Assembly: GCF_004193775.1 (NCBI RefSeq)
Contig: NC_041019.1
Span: 51,373,928-51,437,927 of the forward strand
From: Glycine soja
Lineage: Eukaryota > Streptophyta > Magnoliopsida > Fabales > Fabaceae
Direction: 5' to 3'
DNA length: 64,000 bases
How positions within the stretch are numbered: position 1 is the stretch's first letter; each line of letters opens with the position of its first letter. A program made the translations under genes and the position numbers. The notes under the pieces were generated by a model that had not been told where the DNA came from, did no database searches, and worked only from the letters and a program-made list of their open reading frames with translations. Positions 1-11,500 of the stretch are shown here, piece by piece.

Positions 1-1412
1 ATTTTAATGTATATAGGGAATATATTTATGAATTTGCTGGTTCAACAAAGGATTTTTGAATTCAAACCTCCATTATGTTGATCTTTGAGAAGTGCTAATA
101 ATATATTTTTTTGAACATATTTTTTTATTTTGGTTGAATTTTTTTTAAAACTAGAAAAATTTATGGATGTCACTTTTTTTAATAATTCTCTTAATTTTGT
201 AACTTTCAATAAATTTTAATTTATGATAAAATATGTGTTGGGGAAGAATGTATAACTAATCCTCGTAAACATTTTCTTCTTTTTAGTAAGCCACAATAAA
301 ATAACGACTAAAGGCTAAAAATAACGAAATGAAAAAATATTTATATTCAAAATGTCTACCAAGATTTTCAAGCATTTAATCCGCCATTATCAAATCCTTT
401 CAAAATAAAGAAGAATTTAATTTCTTCTATTATTATTTATTAAATTTCATTACAAGTATGTATTGTTAGTTGAGATAAAATTTGCAAAAAATAATAATTA
501 AAGACAAAATTTGCAAAAAGTTGAAGTTTAGGAATAAAAAGTATAAATTAAGCCTATAATTTATAAAATTAAAATCACACAATTACGATATATAAAGATA
601 ACAATTATAAGTTGAAATTTTATACAGTTTGTCAACTCAGACAAAAAAATACCTTTTTTTTTTTTCAAAAATACAATTGTATTTGGTTTAAAACAATTAA
701 ACATGATTGTTTTAATGCAAAATTACGTTGTTGGACTATGAAGTGTGAACATACGTTTGACACTGCCCCTAACGCTTTTCTAAACATAGCATTAGTTTTA
801 AAAATAAGTAATTTTATAAAATTCATTTTGATTAAAATTAAATCATTTTTGTTTAAACGCTTTTATTTCAGAAATGAGTTTATAATAAAATTTAGTCCAA
901 AATTATCTACTTAACTCAAAAATTAATATTTCCTTTTCTTATTTTCATTCCAACATGTTTTTAGGAATCAATTTGATTTTTTTCTTAAAATTGATCCGTC
1001 TAACTATAAAATTATTTTTCACAAATCCCGTTTTTAATTCTCTGAACACACGATTGGGGTGAAATGCTCCCCGAATTCTGAATAAAGTGGATCTCACTTT
1101 TTATACAACTAAGAATTGTAACTCTTATAAATATATACTTTTATATACAATTATTTAATTGTATAAATTAAAATTATTATATTGAATGAGTTAAATTATA
1201 ATAAAAATATCAAAATAATATTTAATTTTATTTAAATATATTATAAAATTGTGAAGTAATAAACTAATAAAATATAGAGCCTCAACCATAGATTCCAAAA
1301 GGTTTTCACTTAGCATGATCAGAATCGCGCTAAACATGGGCAGACTAAGTATCAAATCTAGACCTTCGCGTGATCTATGCTAACGCCATCAAGTTATGCC
1401 TGGTGTGAATGG
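1..1412. other. Intergenic spacer, no gene seen
   Basis: AT-rich sequence with stops in every frame. The one open frame of 100 codons (612-914, +) is low-complexity and has no recognisable motif, so it is treated as chance. A more GC-balanced patch at about 1,280-1,410 could be an old repeat fragment, but I cannot name it. Confidence 0.5.
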
Positions 1413-1913
1413 GGAAAGTATCAAAATGGGGTAATTTTTTAAAAATTTATTAAATGGAAATAAATTTTGAATTAATATTTAAATAGAGAAAAGTCGTAGG
1501 ATGATTTATTAATAAAGTACTAAAAAGATTGACAACTTTATTTTTTTTATTTTTACTCGAAATCGTAAAATAAAAATTAAATTAAAACTAATTTAAAGTC
1601 TGAAAATTGATTTAAAAATAAAAAAATTGGACGACTTTGAAGTCATATAATCTTTACGGCTTTAAATAATCAATTAAAAAAATTAAATAACTTTGAAATC
1701 ATTAATTGTTTTATGACTTGAAGTAAAAATTAAAAAAAAAAAAATTATTCACTTTTTCACGATTTCAGTTTAAAAAAAAAATCAAAGTCCTTCATCTTTT
1801 TACAACTTCAACGTAAATCATCCTGCAACTTGTTCTTATTTGGGTATTAATTCGAAATTTATCCCCATTTAATAAATTACAAAGAAAAATTACCCATTTT
1901 TTATACTTTTGCA
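1413..1913. mobile_element. Long-inverted-repeat (foldback, Mutator-like) non-autonomous element with 9-bp target duplication
   Basis: The two ends are imperfect inverted repeats of about 90 bp. The left arm (from 1,413) and the reverse complement of the right arm (ending 1,913) share a block of roughly GGGTAATTTTT, then TTTATTAAATGG, AATTAATA and GGATGATTTA in the same order. The 9-mer TGTGAATGG lies immediately outside both ends, at 1,404-1,412 and 1,914-1,922, as expected for a target-site duplication. A 9-bp duplication with long terminal inverted repeats is typical of Mutator-like elements. The interior (about 1,500-1,800) is AT-rich, carries no transposase frame, and repeats short motifs containing ACTTTGAAGTC. 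It is therefore a non-autonomous copy. The superfamily is inferred from duplication length only. Confidence 0.72.
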
Positions 1914-1922
1914 TGTGAATGG

Positions 1923-4600
1923 ACAACCCCACAGTCCAACACTAAAGTTTTTAGCACGCTTGGGCCTCAATTACAATTACAACTTAGGAAATTTCTCAAT
2001 AAATCAATTATCCTGATATTATTTAAAGTTAAGCATGCTTGATTATGATTATGAAATTTTTACGTAATAAACTCTTAAAAAATAAATGCATTTTATTGAT
2101 ATGAATAATATTAATAAATTCATTTAAGTTATCCTAAACTTTGCATTCTCACACATTTATCTCTATCAATCCTTCTCATTTTAATGTATATTAATTTCAT
2201 TATGTGTGATAAGCTTGCCAATAGTCATTTTTGTCCTCTTTGATGTTTGCAAACGAAGAGTATGGGTGGTATATAGTAGGGCATAAAAAGGTAAAAACAA
2301 ACCTTCATGACTCTATGGACTCTCTCAAAACATGTTATAACAATGATAAATAAGTTAAATTCATATTTAAAAGTGTGTTGTGATGATAAATTGATCCTTA
2401 AAAAAATAAGAAATATAAATTTAATCCATAAATATTAAAATGTTTGATAAATTAGTTCAAATGTTAAACTTGAGAGACCATTTAATCATTCAGTTGTGAT
2501 GCTTAAGGACTAATTTAATAATAAATTATGTTTTTTAAAGATCAATATTAAGTTACAAATTTTAGGAATTAATTTCTCATTAAATTATTTACAAGATTAA
2601 TATGTCACACTTTTTGTATCTTTCAAGGGACAAATTTATTAACACCCCATACTTTTAAGGAATAAATTTAATTATTTATCCTTACAACCCTTATAAATTA
2701 TAACAATGACTCACAATTCATATATTACACAAAACATTGAATAAACATGCAGAAAAAAAATATTTAATTATATTATTAATCCTTATTAACCTAAGTTCGA
2801 AGATGAACCGATATTCTTTAGTTCTTTCCTTCATTATACCAACCTAGGGTGCTAGGGTGTTTAGTATGTTATAAAAGTATTTTTTTTTTCAACTTAAGTT
2901 TTTATTAAGCATACAATTTTTAATCAACACTATTCATTTGTTATCTTATTTATCTATTTAAAAGAGATTTGTATTTTTTAAAGAATACCATCTTCTTTAT
3001 TGTATATTTTTAGACAATTAATTTTTTTTCTTTTTGAATTCACACATTAGTTTTATTGATGATTAGTTTTTTTCAAAAACTTTGACCAATTATATGTAAA
3101 CCCAATTGTTTTTATGAAGAATATTTTAATAACTTATATGCAAGTGTATTTTTAGAATAATTATAATTATAGTTTGTTCACCTGCATTCTTTTAAAAAGT
3201 GGATTTACATCAACAAATCTCATGATCATTTAATAATATACACCGGTTTGTTTTTTTTAGAAAAAATATGTTAACAAATTACCACAAGGTATATTCTAAG
3301 AATAGTTGTAGTTATAACTTGTGACGTACACCTTAAAAAAAAACAAGTGGGTCAGTAAATTCCTTTATAAAATTATAAATATATCTAAATTCATTTGTAA
3401 AGTTAAAACAATATACAAAACTTAAAATAAATCGTTGGGTTAAAAAACTTGTCCTTTCATACAGCTCCTCGGTTAAACGCAATCAGTTTCATGAAAACAA
3501 GCGATAATTATTCCGTTTTTTTTTCATAACTTTTTCTCATTTCCTTTTATTTTGTAATTTTGTGTATTAATATCCGCTCTTTTTATTTTATTTTATTTTC
3601 TTGGGGGTGTCAACTTCATGCTAAAACTGCAAGCCGTCTTCCACGAACTTTTTTTCTGTTTTCCTTTCTAAACCAATGGTTCCAAAATCGATTATCCACT
3701 CCATTCACCTTTTCTTCTTTTTTCTTTATGCACCAATCATCAATCACCACATGATAATAAAATATCAACCCATACCTTTTATTTTCTTATTTCCAAATGA
3801 AAAAAAATACTTTCAACTTTACCAACTGTCCAACACCAATAAATTATAATAAATAAAGCAAGAAAATGATAAAAAAAAGAAAACCACGAAATGAACGAAT
3901 GTCATTAGTTACGGTAGCCGTAAATTAAAGTAGTAAACACATTGGAGGTACATATTTCAAGTTATTTTAACATATTCTCTTAAAAATATAGAGAATATGG
4001 AACCTCATATTTGCTATAAAATTTCTAAAAATTATTATCCGGCATAAAATATTTTAAAGAAAAGAATAACTTCTACATCTTCATTTTTATTCTCAGGAAA
4101 AAAGAGAATAAGTTGATTCTCATAGGATAAGATTAAACATTATATTAGTAAAACATTCATTTTTTTTTTTATTTTTCAACTTCTTTTTACATCTCACTTT
4201 TATTAAAAAGTTTCAACAAATTTTATTATTAAACATTTAAAAAAAATCCAAAAATACCATTCTCATTATTATATTTTCATAAATATTATTTCCAGAAATA
4301 AAAGTAAATAACTTAAAACCAACTTTTCCAATGTATTGGCGAGAGAGTTTGAGTAATTTGTATTAGATTTTAAAATCTAAACTTGTTGTTACCATCATAA
4401 TTACAACTATAATAATAATAAAAAACTTTTTGTTATATTTTTAGTTTTTATTAGCGAACAATGCAAGCACTAAGTCACGTGGGAATGAAAAAAATTCATT
4501 TTACTTTTCAATCGTCTAGAAATGTAAGAAATACATTCTTTATCGTACCTTTTTATGTACATTTTTTATTAGTCAAAATTTTGTGGATTTACGTGATATT
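1923..4600. other. Intergenic spacer, no gene seen
   Basis: Strongly AT-rich with frequent homopolymer T and A tracts. The 64-codon frame at 3,560-3,754 (+) is Phe/Ser-rich and has no homology I recognise. Around 2,380-2,690 there are scattered phrases reading GGGACAAATTTATTA or similar on either strand, suggestive of an old MITE, but the ends cannot be defined. Confidence 0.45.
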
Positions 4601-4639
4601 TATTTAATTTTCAATAAATTTTAATATATATTTGGTGGT

Positions 4640-4990
4640 CCTTATATTGTTTTTATGGTTTTAAAAATGTAATGTGATTGTAAAAAATTTATACGTAATT
4701 TTGTCCTAATCATAATTTTTTTTAAAAACTTTAAAAAACTCATACTTCTATATATTTTTTTATTTTCATTTAATTATATTATTATAGTCAGATAAATATT
4801 ATTTTTTATTATTAATAAATAATTTCTTATCATAAATATATATTTTATTTTTAAGAAACTTTTTTTTCACAGATTTACTACAATAAAAAATATAAGAAAT
4901 AATTTCTTCACTTAAAAAGGTTAAAGATGCTCTTAAAAAATGTGTTCTCAACATTTCTCCAAATTATTTTAATAGAGAATATTTTTATTA
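4640..4990. repeat. AT-rich dispersed repeat, copy A (MITE-like)
   Basis: This stretch aligns by eye with 14,640-15,130. Both contain, in order, a phrase like ATTGTAAAAA..TTTATA..TAATTTTGT, then AAAAAACTCA..TATATTTTTTATTTTCA, TAATTATATTATTAT, AAATAAATATTATTTTT and AAGAAATAATTTCTT. Each ends near an AGATGCTCTTAA or AGATGCTCTAAG motif. Two related copies flank the CCCH gene. Terminal repeats and target duplications were not resolved, so the class is open. Confidence 0.4.
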
Positions 4991-5408
4991 TTAAATGTTG
5001 TTGACGCAAAAAAGGCAGAGAAGTCAACAAAATTCGCGAATTAAAAAAATTGGTGGAAAAAGAAAAAGGATGTGGAAAAAGGAAACGCAGGACTAATAGA
5101 GATAAACCAACGTGTGTTGTTGAAAAAGCGGGTGAAAAAAAATAAAAAAAAAGCGAACAGTGTAGTAACAGTAAGAGATGATTGGCGAGGTGTGATTGGT
5201 TGGTTTTTATTCCTTGTTCTCGTTTGTGGAGTGGAGAGAACACAACGCCACCATCGCATTCTCTTTTTTCTTTCTTTCCGCACTATCTTTTCTCCATAAC
5301 TCTTTTTTATTTCTCCTTGCAAAAAAAATTTGATTATTATTATTGATTTTATTTAACTGTTGTTGTTGTTGTTGGAGGGTGATCGTAGTTTATGAGTGAG
5401 TGAGGTTA

Positions 5409-5507
5409 ATGGAATGTGAAGAGTGACGGGACGGTGATGATAGTATTGTTACGCGTGTATGGAATTCGATGCCGCGATTCCCGTGTCTCGAGAGCACTTA
5501 CCTCAAG
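5409..5507 (+). promoter_or_regulatory. Upstream ATGs before the CCCH zinc-finger start
   Basis: Three ATGs occur in the 50 bases before the chosen start at 5,459. The first (5,409) opens a five-codon frame ending at TGA 5,424-5,426. The second (5,414) is a start-stop, ATG directly followed by TGA. The third (5,437) opens a frame that overlaps the main start out of frame, crosses the exon 1/exon 2 splice and stops at TAA about 20 bases into exon 2. If they lie in the mature 5' leader they should lower initiation at the main ATG. The transcription start is not known, so this is an inference. Confidence 0.45.
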
Positions 5508-8500
5508 GTCCTTTGCTTTTTCTTCTTCTTCTTTGAAATGATATGCTTTTGTTTTTGTTCCGATCACGCGCGTTTTCGTGATCCTGTTTATCGCCGATGA
5601 TCAACGATGGATGATCGTCGTGCTTATTTTGCTTTCATATTTTGTTGCTCTGAGGTCTGATTTTGTGATTCCGAGATCTGAGATTGCTTTGTTTCAGTTT
5701 CTTCTATGTCTGTTTTTTTTTTTTTTTTTTGCGTAAGGGACTAACTTGCATTTTTTTTTTTAAATTGGTTTCCACTGTGCTTGTTTGTGTGTTGATGATT
5801 TCTTAACTGCTTTGGGAATGTTCTGTGTTCATGTTTGTTCATGCAATTTTGTTGTTCTGCTTTTTGACTGGACAATAAAAACTACTTTTTCCTAGTTCTC
5901 TAAAATTCAAATTAATAATGAATATAAACTTTCCTGATTTCGTTTTTCAATTTTAGGTTTAGATACTGTGGATTACTTTCGTGATAAATTGTTATTACTG
6001 AAGTGATCACTTTAATAATCGTTAATCTAGGTGCAATCTATGGAAATTTTTTTAATGAGTATTTTACAGTTTAAACCGTTTTCACCAGGTTTTTTTTTTT
6101 AAAGAACCTGGAGTATAGAGACCATGGCAACGTTGGAAAAGCCTTGGGCTCATAGCAAAACGGATTTTCAATGTGGTTTGGACAAAAATATCAAACTGAA
6201 GAAAATGTCCTTGAAAGTTGAAATTTCATACATATTCATAAGTCAAAGCCAAGTTTGTATTACACTGAGATAAATAAAGTGAGAAATAGAAGTCTAAATT
6301 AAAATGATGTCTCTTTTTGAGAGATTGACTTGTTCATATGATGTTGTTTCAGATGCAATGTGGCAAATTAACTTGAGGTCAAGTGAAACAATGGAATCAG
6401 AACCTTATCCTGAGCATCCAGGAGAACCAGATTGTTCATACTACATTAGGACTGGCCTTTGTAGATTTGGAGCAACATGTCGATTTAATCATCCTCCTAA
6501 CAGGAAGCTGGTATGATCCTTCAATTGCTTTTGGACAAATTGTAATTATAAATTTGTTATATATGTATTAGATATTGTTGGTACATAAATTTTGGTTTTT
6601 TTTTATATTAATTTATTCCAAACACTCCTCTTTTCTATGTAGAATATCCCAGGCGATGCAATCAATAGACAGTTGAAACCATTTGCTGTTGTCTCTTTAT
6701 ATTCTTCTTTCAACAAATGTTCTTTGCTTAGTTTATTCCTATTAAAAATGCTTGCATTTTCACTTACTCAAATGGATTGTCAGTGAATTAGCAGACAGCA
6801 AAGATGCTCACACACACTTGGGAGGATATAACTTGCATTTGTGTATAGCTATTGTTTTTTTTTACACATCCATGCTCTTTTCATGAGTTAATTTCTTTTA
6901 GCTGTTTTTACCCATTTTTTTAAAAAATAATCTTGTTGCTGTGCTGTATATGGTCAAAAGTAACTATCCTGCTGTACTGTTGGTACTTTCATTTCGGTCA
7001 CACATTATTTATTAAATCATATAGTTACCTGATAGTTTTTTCTTTGAAAACTATCAGGCTATTGCCGCTGCAAGGATGAAAGGTGAATTCCCAGAAAGGA
7101 TAGGACAGCCAGAATGCCAGGCATGTACTTGTTTATCAATGAATGCATAAGGTGCACATTGCTTGTTTATGTGCATGCTCTGTGAATTTTCTTTTTGATA
7201 AGGTGGAATTTTATAATTTTTCAAAATTGTAGCACTTGAATTATTTAGGATGTGTGGAATTACCTGAGAGTATTCCTCTCAGCACTATGTATTTATACTT
7301 AAATCTGATTACAATTCAAATCCCTAATACCAGATATATCCTAAATTGTAAGGCCAAGAGATGAGGATATGATCTATATGGGACAGGTGATTTGGATCCT
7401 TGGTGAACATATCTGCTAGTTGATCATTAGAGTATACAAATGAAGTAGTGATATCCCTAGAAAGAATCTTCTGTCGTATGGCAAGCAACCCTGGTGTGTT
7501 TTGTTTGCCCAAAGACTGGATTGTAGGCAATGTGAAATGTAACATGATTATAACAAATACATTTTATAGGATTTGTCTTGCAAAACCTCAAGTCTTGAAA
7601 TTATTGTTTTAATCATATATAAGTTCACAAGTTGCAAGAGCCATATGCCCATACCGCAATGCTCTACTTTTGTACTTGATCTCGCAACTGCAATTTGCTT
7701 CTTGCTTTCCATAAGATGAGGTTAGCCCTAATAAGGATACAATGTCCAGAAGTTGATTTTCTATGACTGGGAGAGCTTGGATCTGCATATTCTTCATACC
7801 TAACAATGTCTGTATGCCTTTATTTTCATAAATCAATCCCTTTCTTGGGGAACTCTTGACATATATCTAGATCTGAATAACTATAGTCCAATGGCTATCA
7901 CACAGAGAGTTAAGGATTTGATTCCCAACAAAGGAAATATCTAGCCCAGTCATGATGTGAGACAGTGAGAGTAGTTTTCCCACTAATCTACAATATCAAC
8001 ACGAGTCTGCTACTCATTATTGAAGTTCAACATTTAGATTCATAGGAGCATAGCATTTTAGTTTCTTCCAAAATATTGAGAGCATATTTCTTACTGAAAA
8101 ATGGCAATATCTGTAGAATTGGTAGTTTTAAACACTCTAAGGAATGGAGGTGGGAGGAAAGAGATTAAGCCGTCAATGAGAGTTGCATGCCATCCATTTT
8201 CTTTATCTGTTGTCTCTGGAATTATTTATCTACATTTATTTGAAAAGTGGTATATTTTGGGTTGAAAGTTAAGAGTATTTGAATTTGCTTTCTGTATAAA
8301 AATGTGTTTGTCTAAAAGTTGAGGTAGCTGGTTTATGTTTATCTAAACTAGTTCAGTTTAACATTCATCTTTTGAAAATCAATTAAACATTTTACTACTT
8401 GAAGCACACTTTTTTTTCCAATTATTTTTGTTTGTCTAGTAGTATTTTCCTATATAGTTATTTGATATACAACCTTTATCTGCTTTTAGCAAATCTTGAT

Positions 8501-11500
8501 CATTGATATCTCCATGAGCTATAGAAAGCAAAGAAGTTAGGAAAATGACTTCATATCAAACTATAAATGGTTTATTTGATATTATTTTCTTATTTGATTT
8601 TATAAATTATGATTTTTATGTGTATTATCAATGTCAATACTAACCTTTTACTGTCACTAATTTTGGTCTTGATATAGTTTATATATCATATATGTACTTG
8701 TGCATTTAAACATTCACCATATTACAAATACTGATTCCCTTTTTTGTGCTTTCCAGTACTATTTGAAGACAGGAACTTGCAAATTTGGAGCCACATGCAG
8801 GTTTCATCATCCTAGAGACAAGGCTGGGATTGCTGGAAGAGTTGCCTTGAATATTTTAGGCTATCCTCTCCGCCCAGTTAGTATTGAATATTTACCTCTT
8901 ATTTATATCTAAATACAGATAAGGCAGTAGTTGTTTGTCAATTTGTGGCCATTCTAGTTTGATTGCTTGTTTGGTTTGTAGCATAATTATTTTGCCTGAC
9001 ACACTTTTAGACTTAAAAGCTTTAATTTAGATAATGATTCTTTCTGTTCTGTATACATCTTAAAATTTTTTTGAGGTAGCTTTGGATACTTCTATTTTAT
9101 ATCTGACACAGGAAAGTTTTGCTGGACTGTTGATATTCATAGTCTAATTCTACATTTTCTATGTTTCTTGTTGATACAAAATGACCCTGAACTGATAATT
9201 CTTCTATTTAATATCTGACACCTGATTGTTTTGTGGGATTACTGATATTATTAATCTAATTCTATATTTTCTTTGTTTCTTTTTGATACAGAATGAACCA
9301 GAATGTGGTTATTATTTAAGAACTGGACAATGTAAATTTGGGAACACTTGCAAATTTCACCATCCTCAACCAAACAATATGGTGCTTTCCATGCGAAGTT
9401 CTCCTGTTTATCCTACTGTCCATTCTCCAACTACACCAGGTCACCAGTCATATGCGACAGGAATTACAAATTGGTCTAGTTCATCGTATATTCCTAGCCC
9501 ACGTTGGCAAGGCCCTTCAAGTTATGCACCTTTAATTCTACCTCAGGGAATGGTTTCAGTGTCTGGGTGGAGTGCATACAGTGTAAGCTCATCCATTCTT
9601 TCATAGAGGTTATACAGAAGAAATAGAAAGATGTGATATTCTATGCTTGTGACAGATTAAAAGGCACATTTTTATCTAGAGAGTGCATGTTAAGTTAAAA
9701 ATGTGTTTTCCATTTACTATAAAACGATTCATGTGCTTTAATCTAATGGCTAAGCTTTTGGGATACTTTGTTCATGATGGCATGGTATCAAAGCCTCTAT
9801 CACCTTGTACTTTAGAGTCCTATTCCAGTTATATATAAAACCATTTCAGTGCTTTCACCTAACAACTTAAACCATTGAGAGAGTTGGTTCATGACACCAT
9901 CAATTATAATTCCTTCAGATTTTAATCTGCCTCTGTGAATGGCTGTTTGGCTCTGGATTTTTAATTTTATTGGGCTATTTGGATGTATTCCCCTCCTATG
10001 TTCTTGTCTATCAAGGTATTTTTCTTATGGAAAATTGAGCTTGTAACTTGCTGGAGAGAAATTTAATCGCGTTTATTTTTCAAATAATACATTGGTCTCA
10101 TCTATCTGATTTTATGGTGAACGATTATTAATATAATGCCACATGGCAGATATGTACTGAGCTGTTTTACTGATCTTGCTGTTGCTAATATGTATCCACA
10201 TCCTAATGAAACATTAATTTTTCCAGGGTCAAATGGGATCAGACAGTCCACAGCAAACAATGGCAAATGGCCAAAGCTATGGAACTTCTCGACAAAGTGA
10301 ACCAGCAAATTCAGGATCCCAGGGGGCATATTCTCAATTTCGTTCTGGCTCTGTTCCTGTAGGGTTCTATGCGTTGCAGAGGGAGAACATATTTCCTGAG
10401 AGACCTGATCAGCCTGAATGTCAATTCTACATGAAGACTGGAGATTGCAAGTTTGGTGCAGTCTGTCGTTTCCATCATCCACATGAAAGGATGATTCCTG
10501 CTCCTGACTGTGTTTTGAGTCCTATAGGTCTTCCTTTACGTCCTGTGAGTTGATTTTTTGCTCGAGTTCTATATACCAAGTTTATTTTTCATTAAGATAG
10601 ATCTTTTTACCTGAATTTACACTTCATTATAGTTCTCATAGGTTTTGCATTTAGTAAGGCCTCAAAAAAGAACTAGTCTTCTTAAATTTGCTTGTAGATT
10701 ATTTAATTTGTTACTGTATTATTCTTTAGTATTTACATTGGTCTATAATGAATTTGAATCCTCTAATTTTAGCTTCTAATAGGGAGATAGACAATTAGAC
10801 ATGACACATTTGTGGGAATATATGCAGTAATTTTAGGAGCCTGTGCTGGAAATTTGGGTCCTCCGATTTAGGGTGTTGTATCTACCTCTCCTAAAAATGA
10901 CTATAACTTAATGTAGGAGCTAAAATGAGCTACAGTGTAATTTGTAAGCCCGAATAGTGTTGTGTAAGTCACACCATTTTAAGGAAGATGGTGGCTATAC
11001 CTTTTGGTGTTCTGTCTTGATAATAACTTTTTCCGTTCTTTGACAACATGTTTTATCGATTGTTTTCAATGTTAGGGTACTAACATTTTCAAAAGTTATC
11101 AACATAGGAATAACAAGTTCCTATCAAGAGAAGTATAACTTACTGGCTATCATAAAATGGTTTAAAATAAATACTTTTATTATGGCATGTGATAGATCCC
11201 CACCTAAGAAAGTGTGTTTGGAAGATCTTACATGAGAAGCAGGGGATATGATTCCCAAGTAAGAGCGACTTGGCAAGGGGAGTAACAAATATCCTATGGA
11301 ACATGGATCTCATGTTGGAGAGAGGGAAAAGAGCGGAGGCAGTGCAGGATATATGGCATCAGTTTCTGTCAGGTTTCTATCAGTTTGCAATTAACATTTT
11401 CATGAAATGAAAGAATCTAAATCACTCTATATTGATGGAGTATTTTTATTTTTAAATATTAGGAAGTAATATGTCCTAGTTCTATGTATGACACCCTAGA

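Noticed and set aside
612..914. 100-codon open frame, + strand
   Set aside because: Low-complexity Phe/Lys/Asn-rich translation in AT-rich DNA, no signal peptide or motif, no promoter or neighbouring exon.
4484..4494. G-box-like CACGTGG as a CCCH promoter element
   Set aside because: It is almost 1 kb from the start codon with no known transcription start, so a regulatory call would be guesswork.
4908..5322. Three overlapping open frames on both strands before the CCCH gene
   Set aside because: They overlap one another in the purine-rich 5' flank, and the translations are Phe/Leu/Ser or Lys/Arg runs reflecting base composition.
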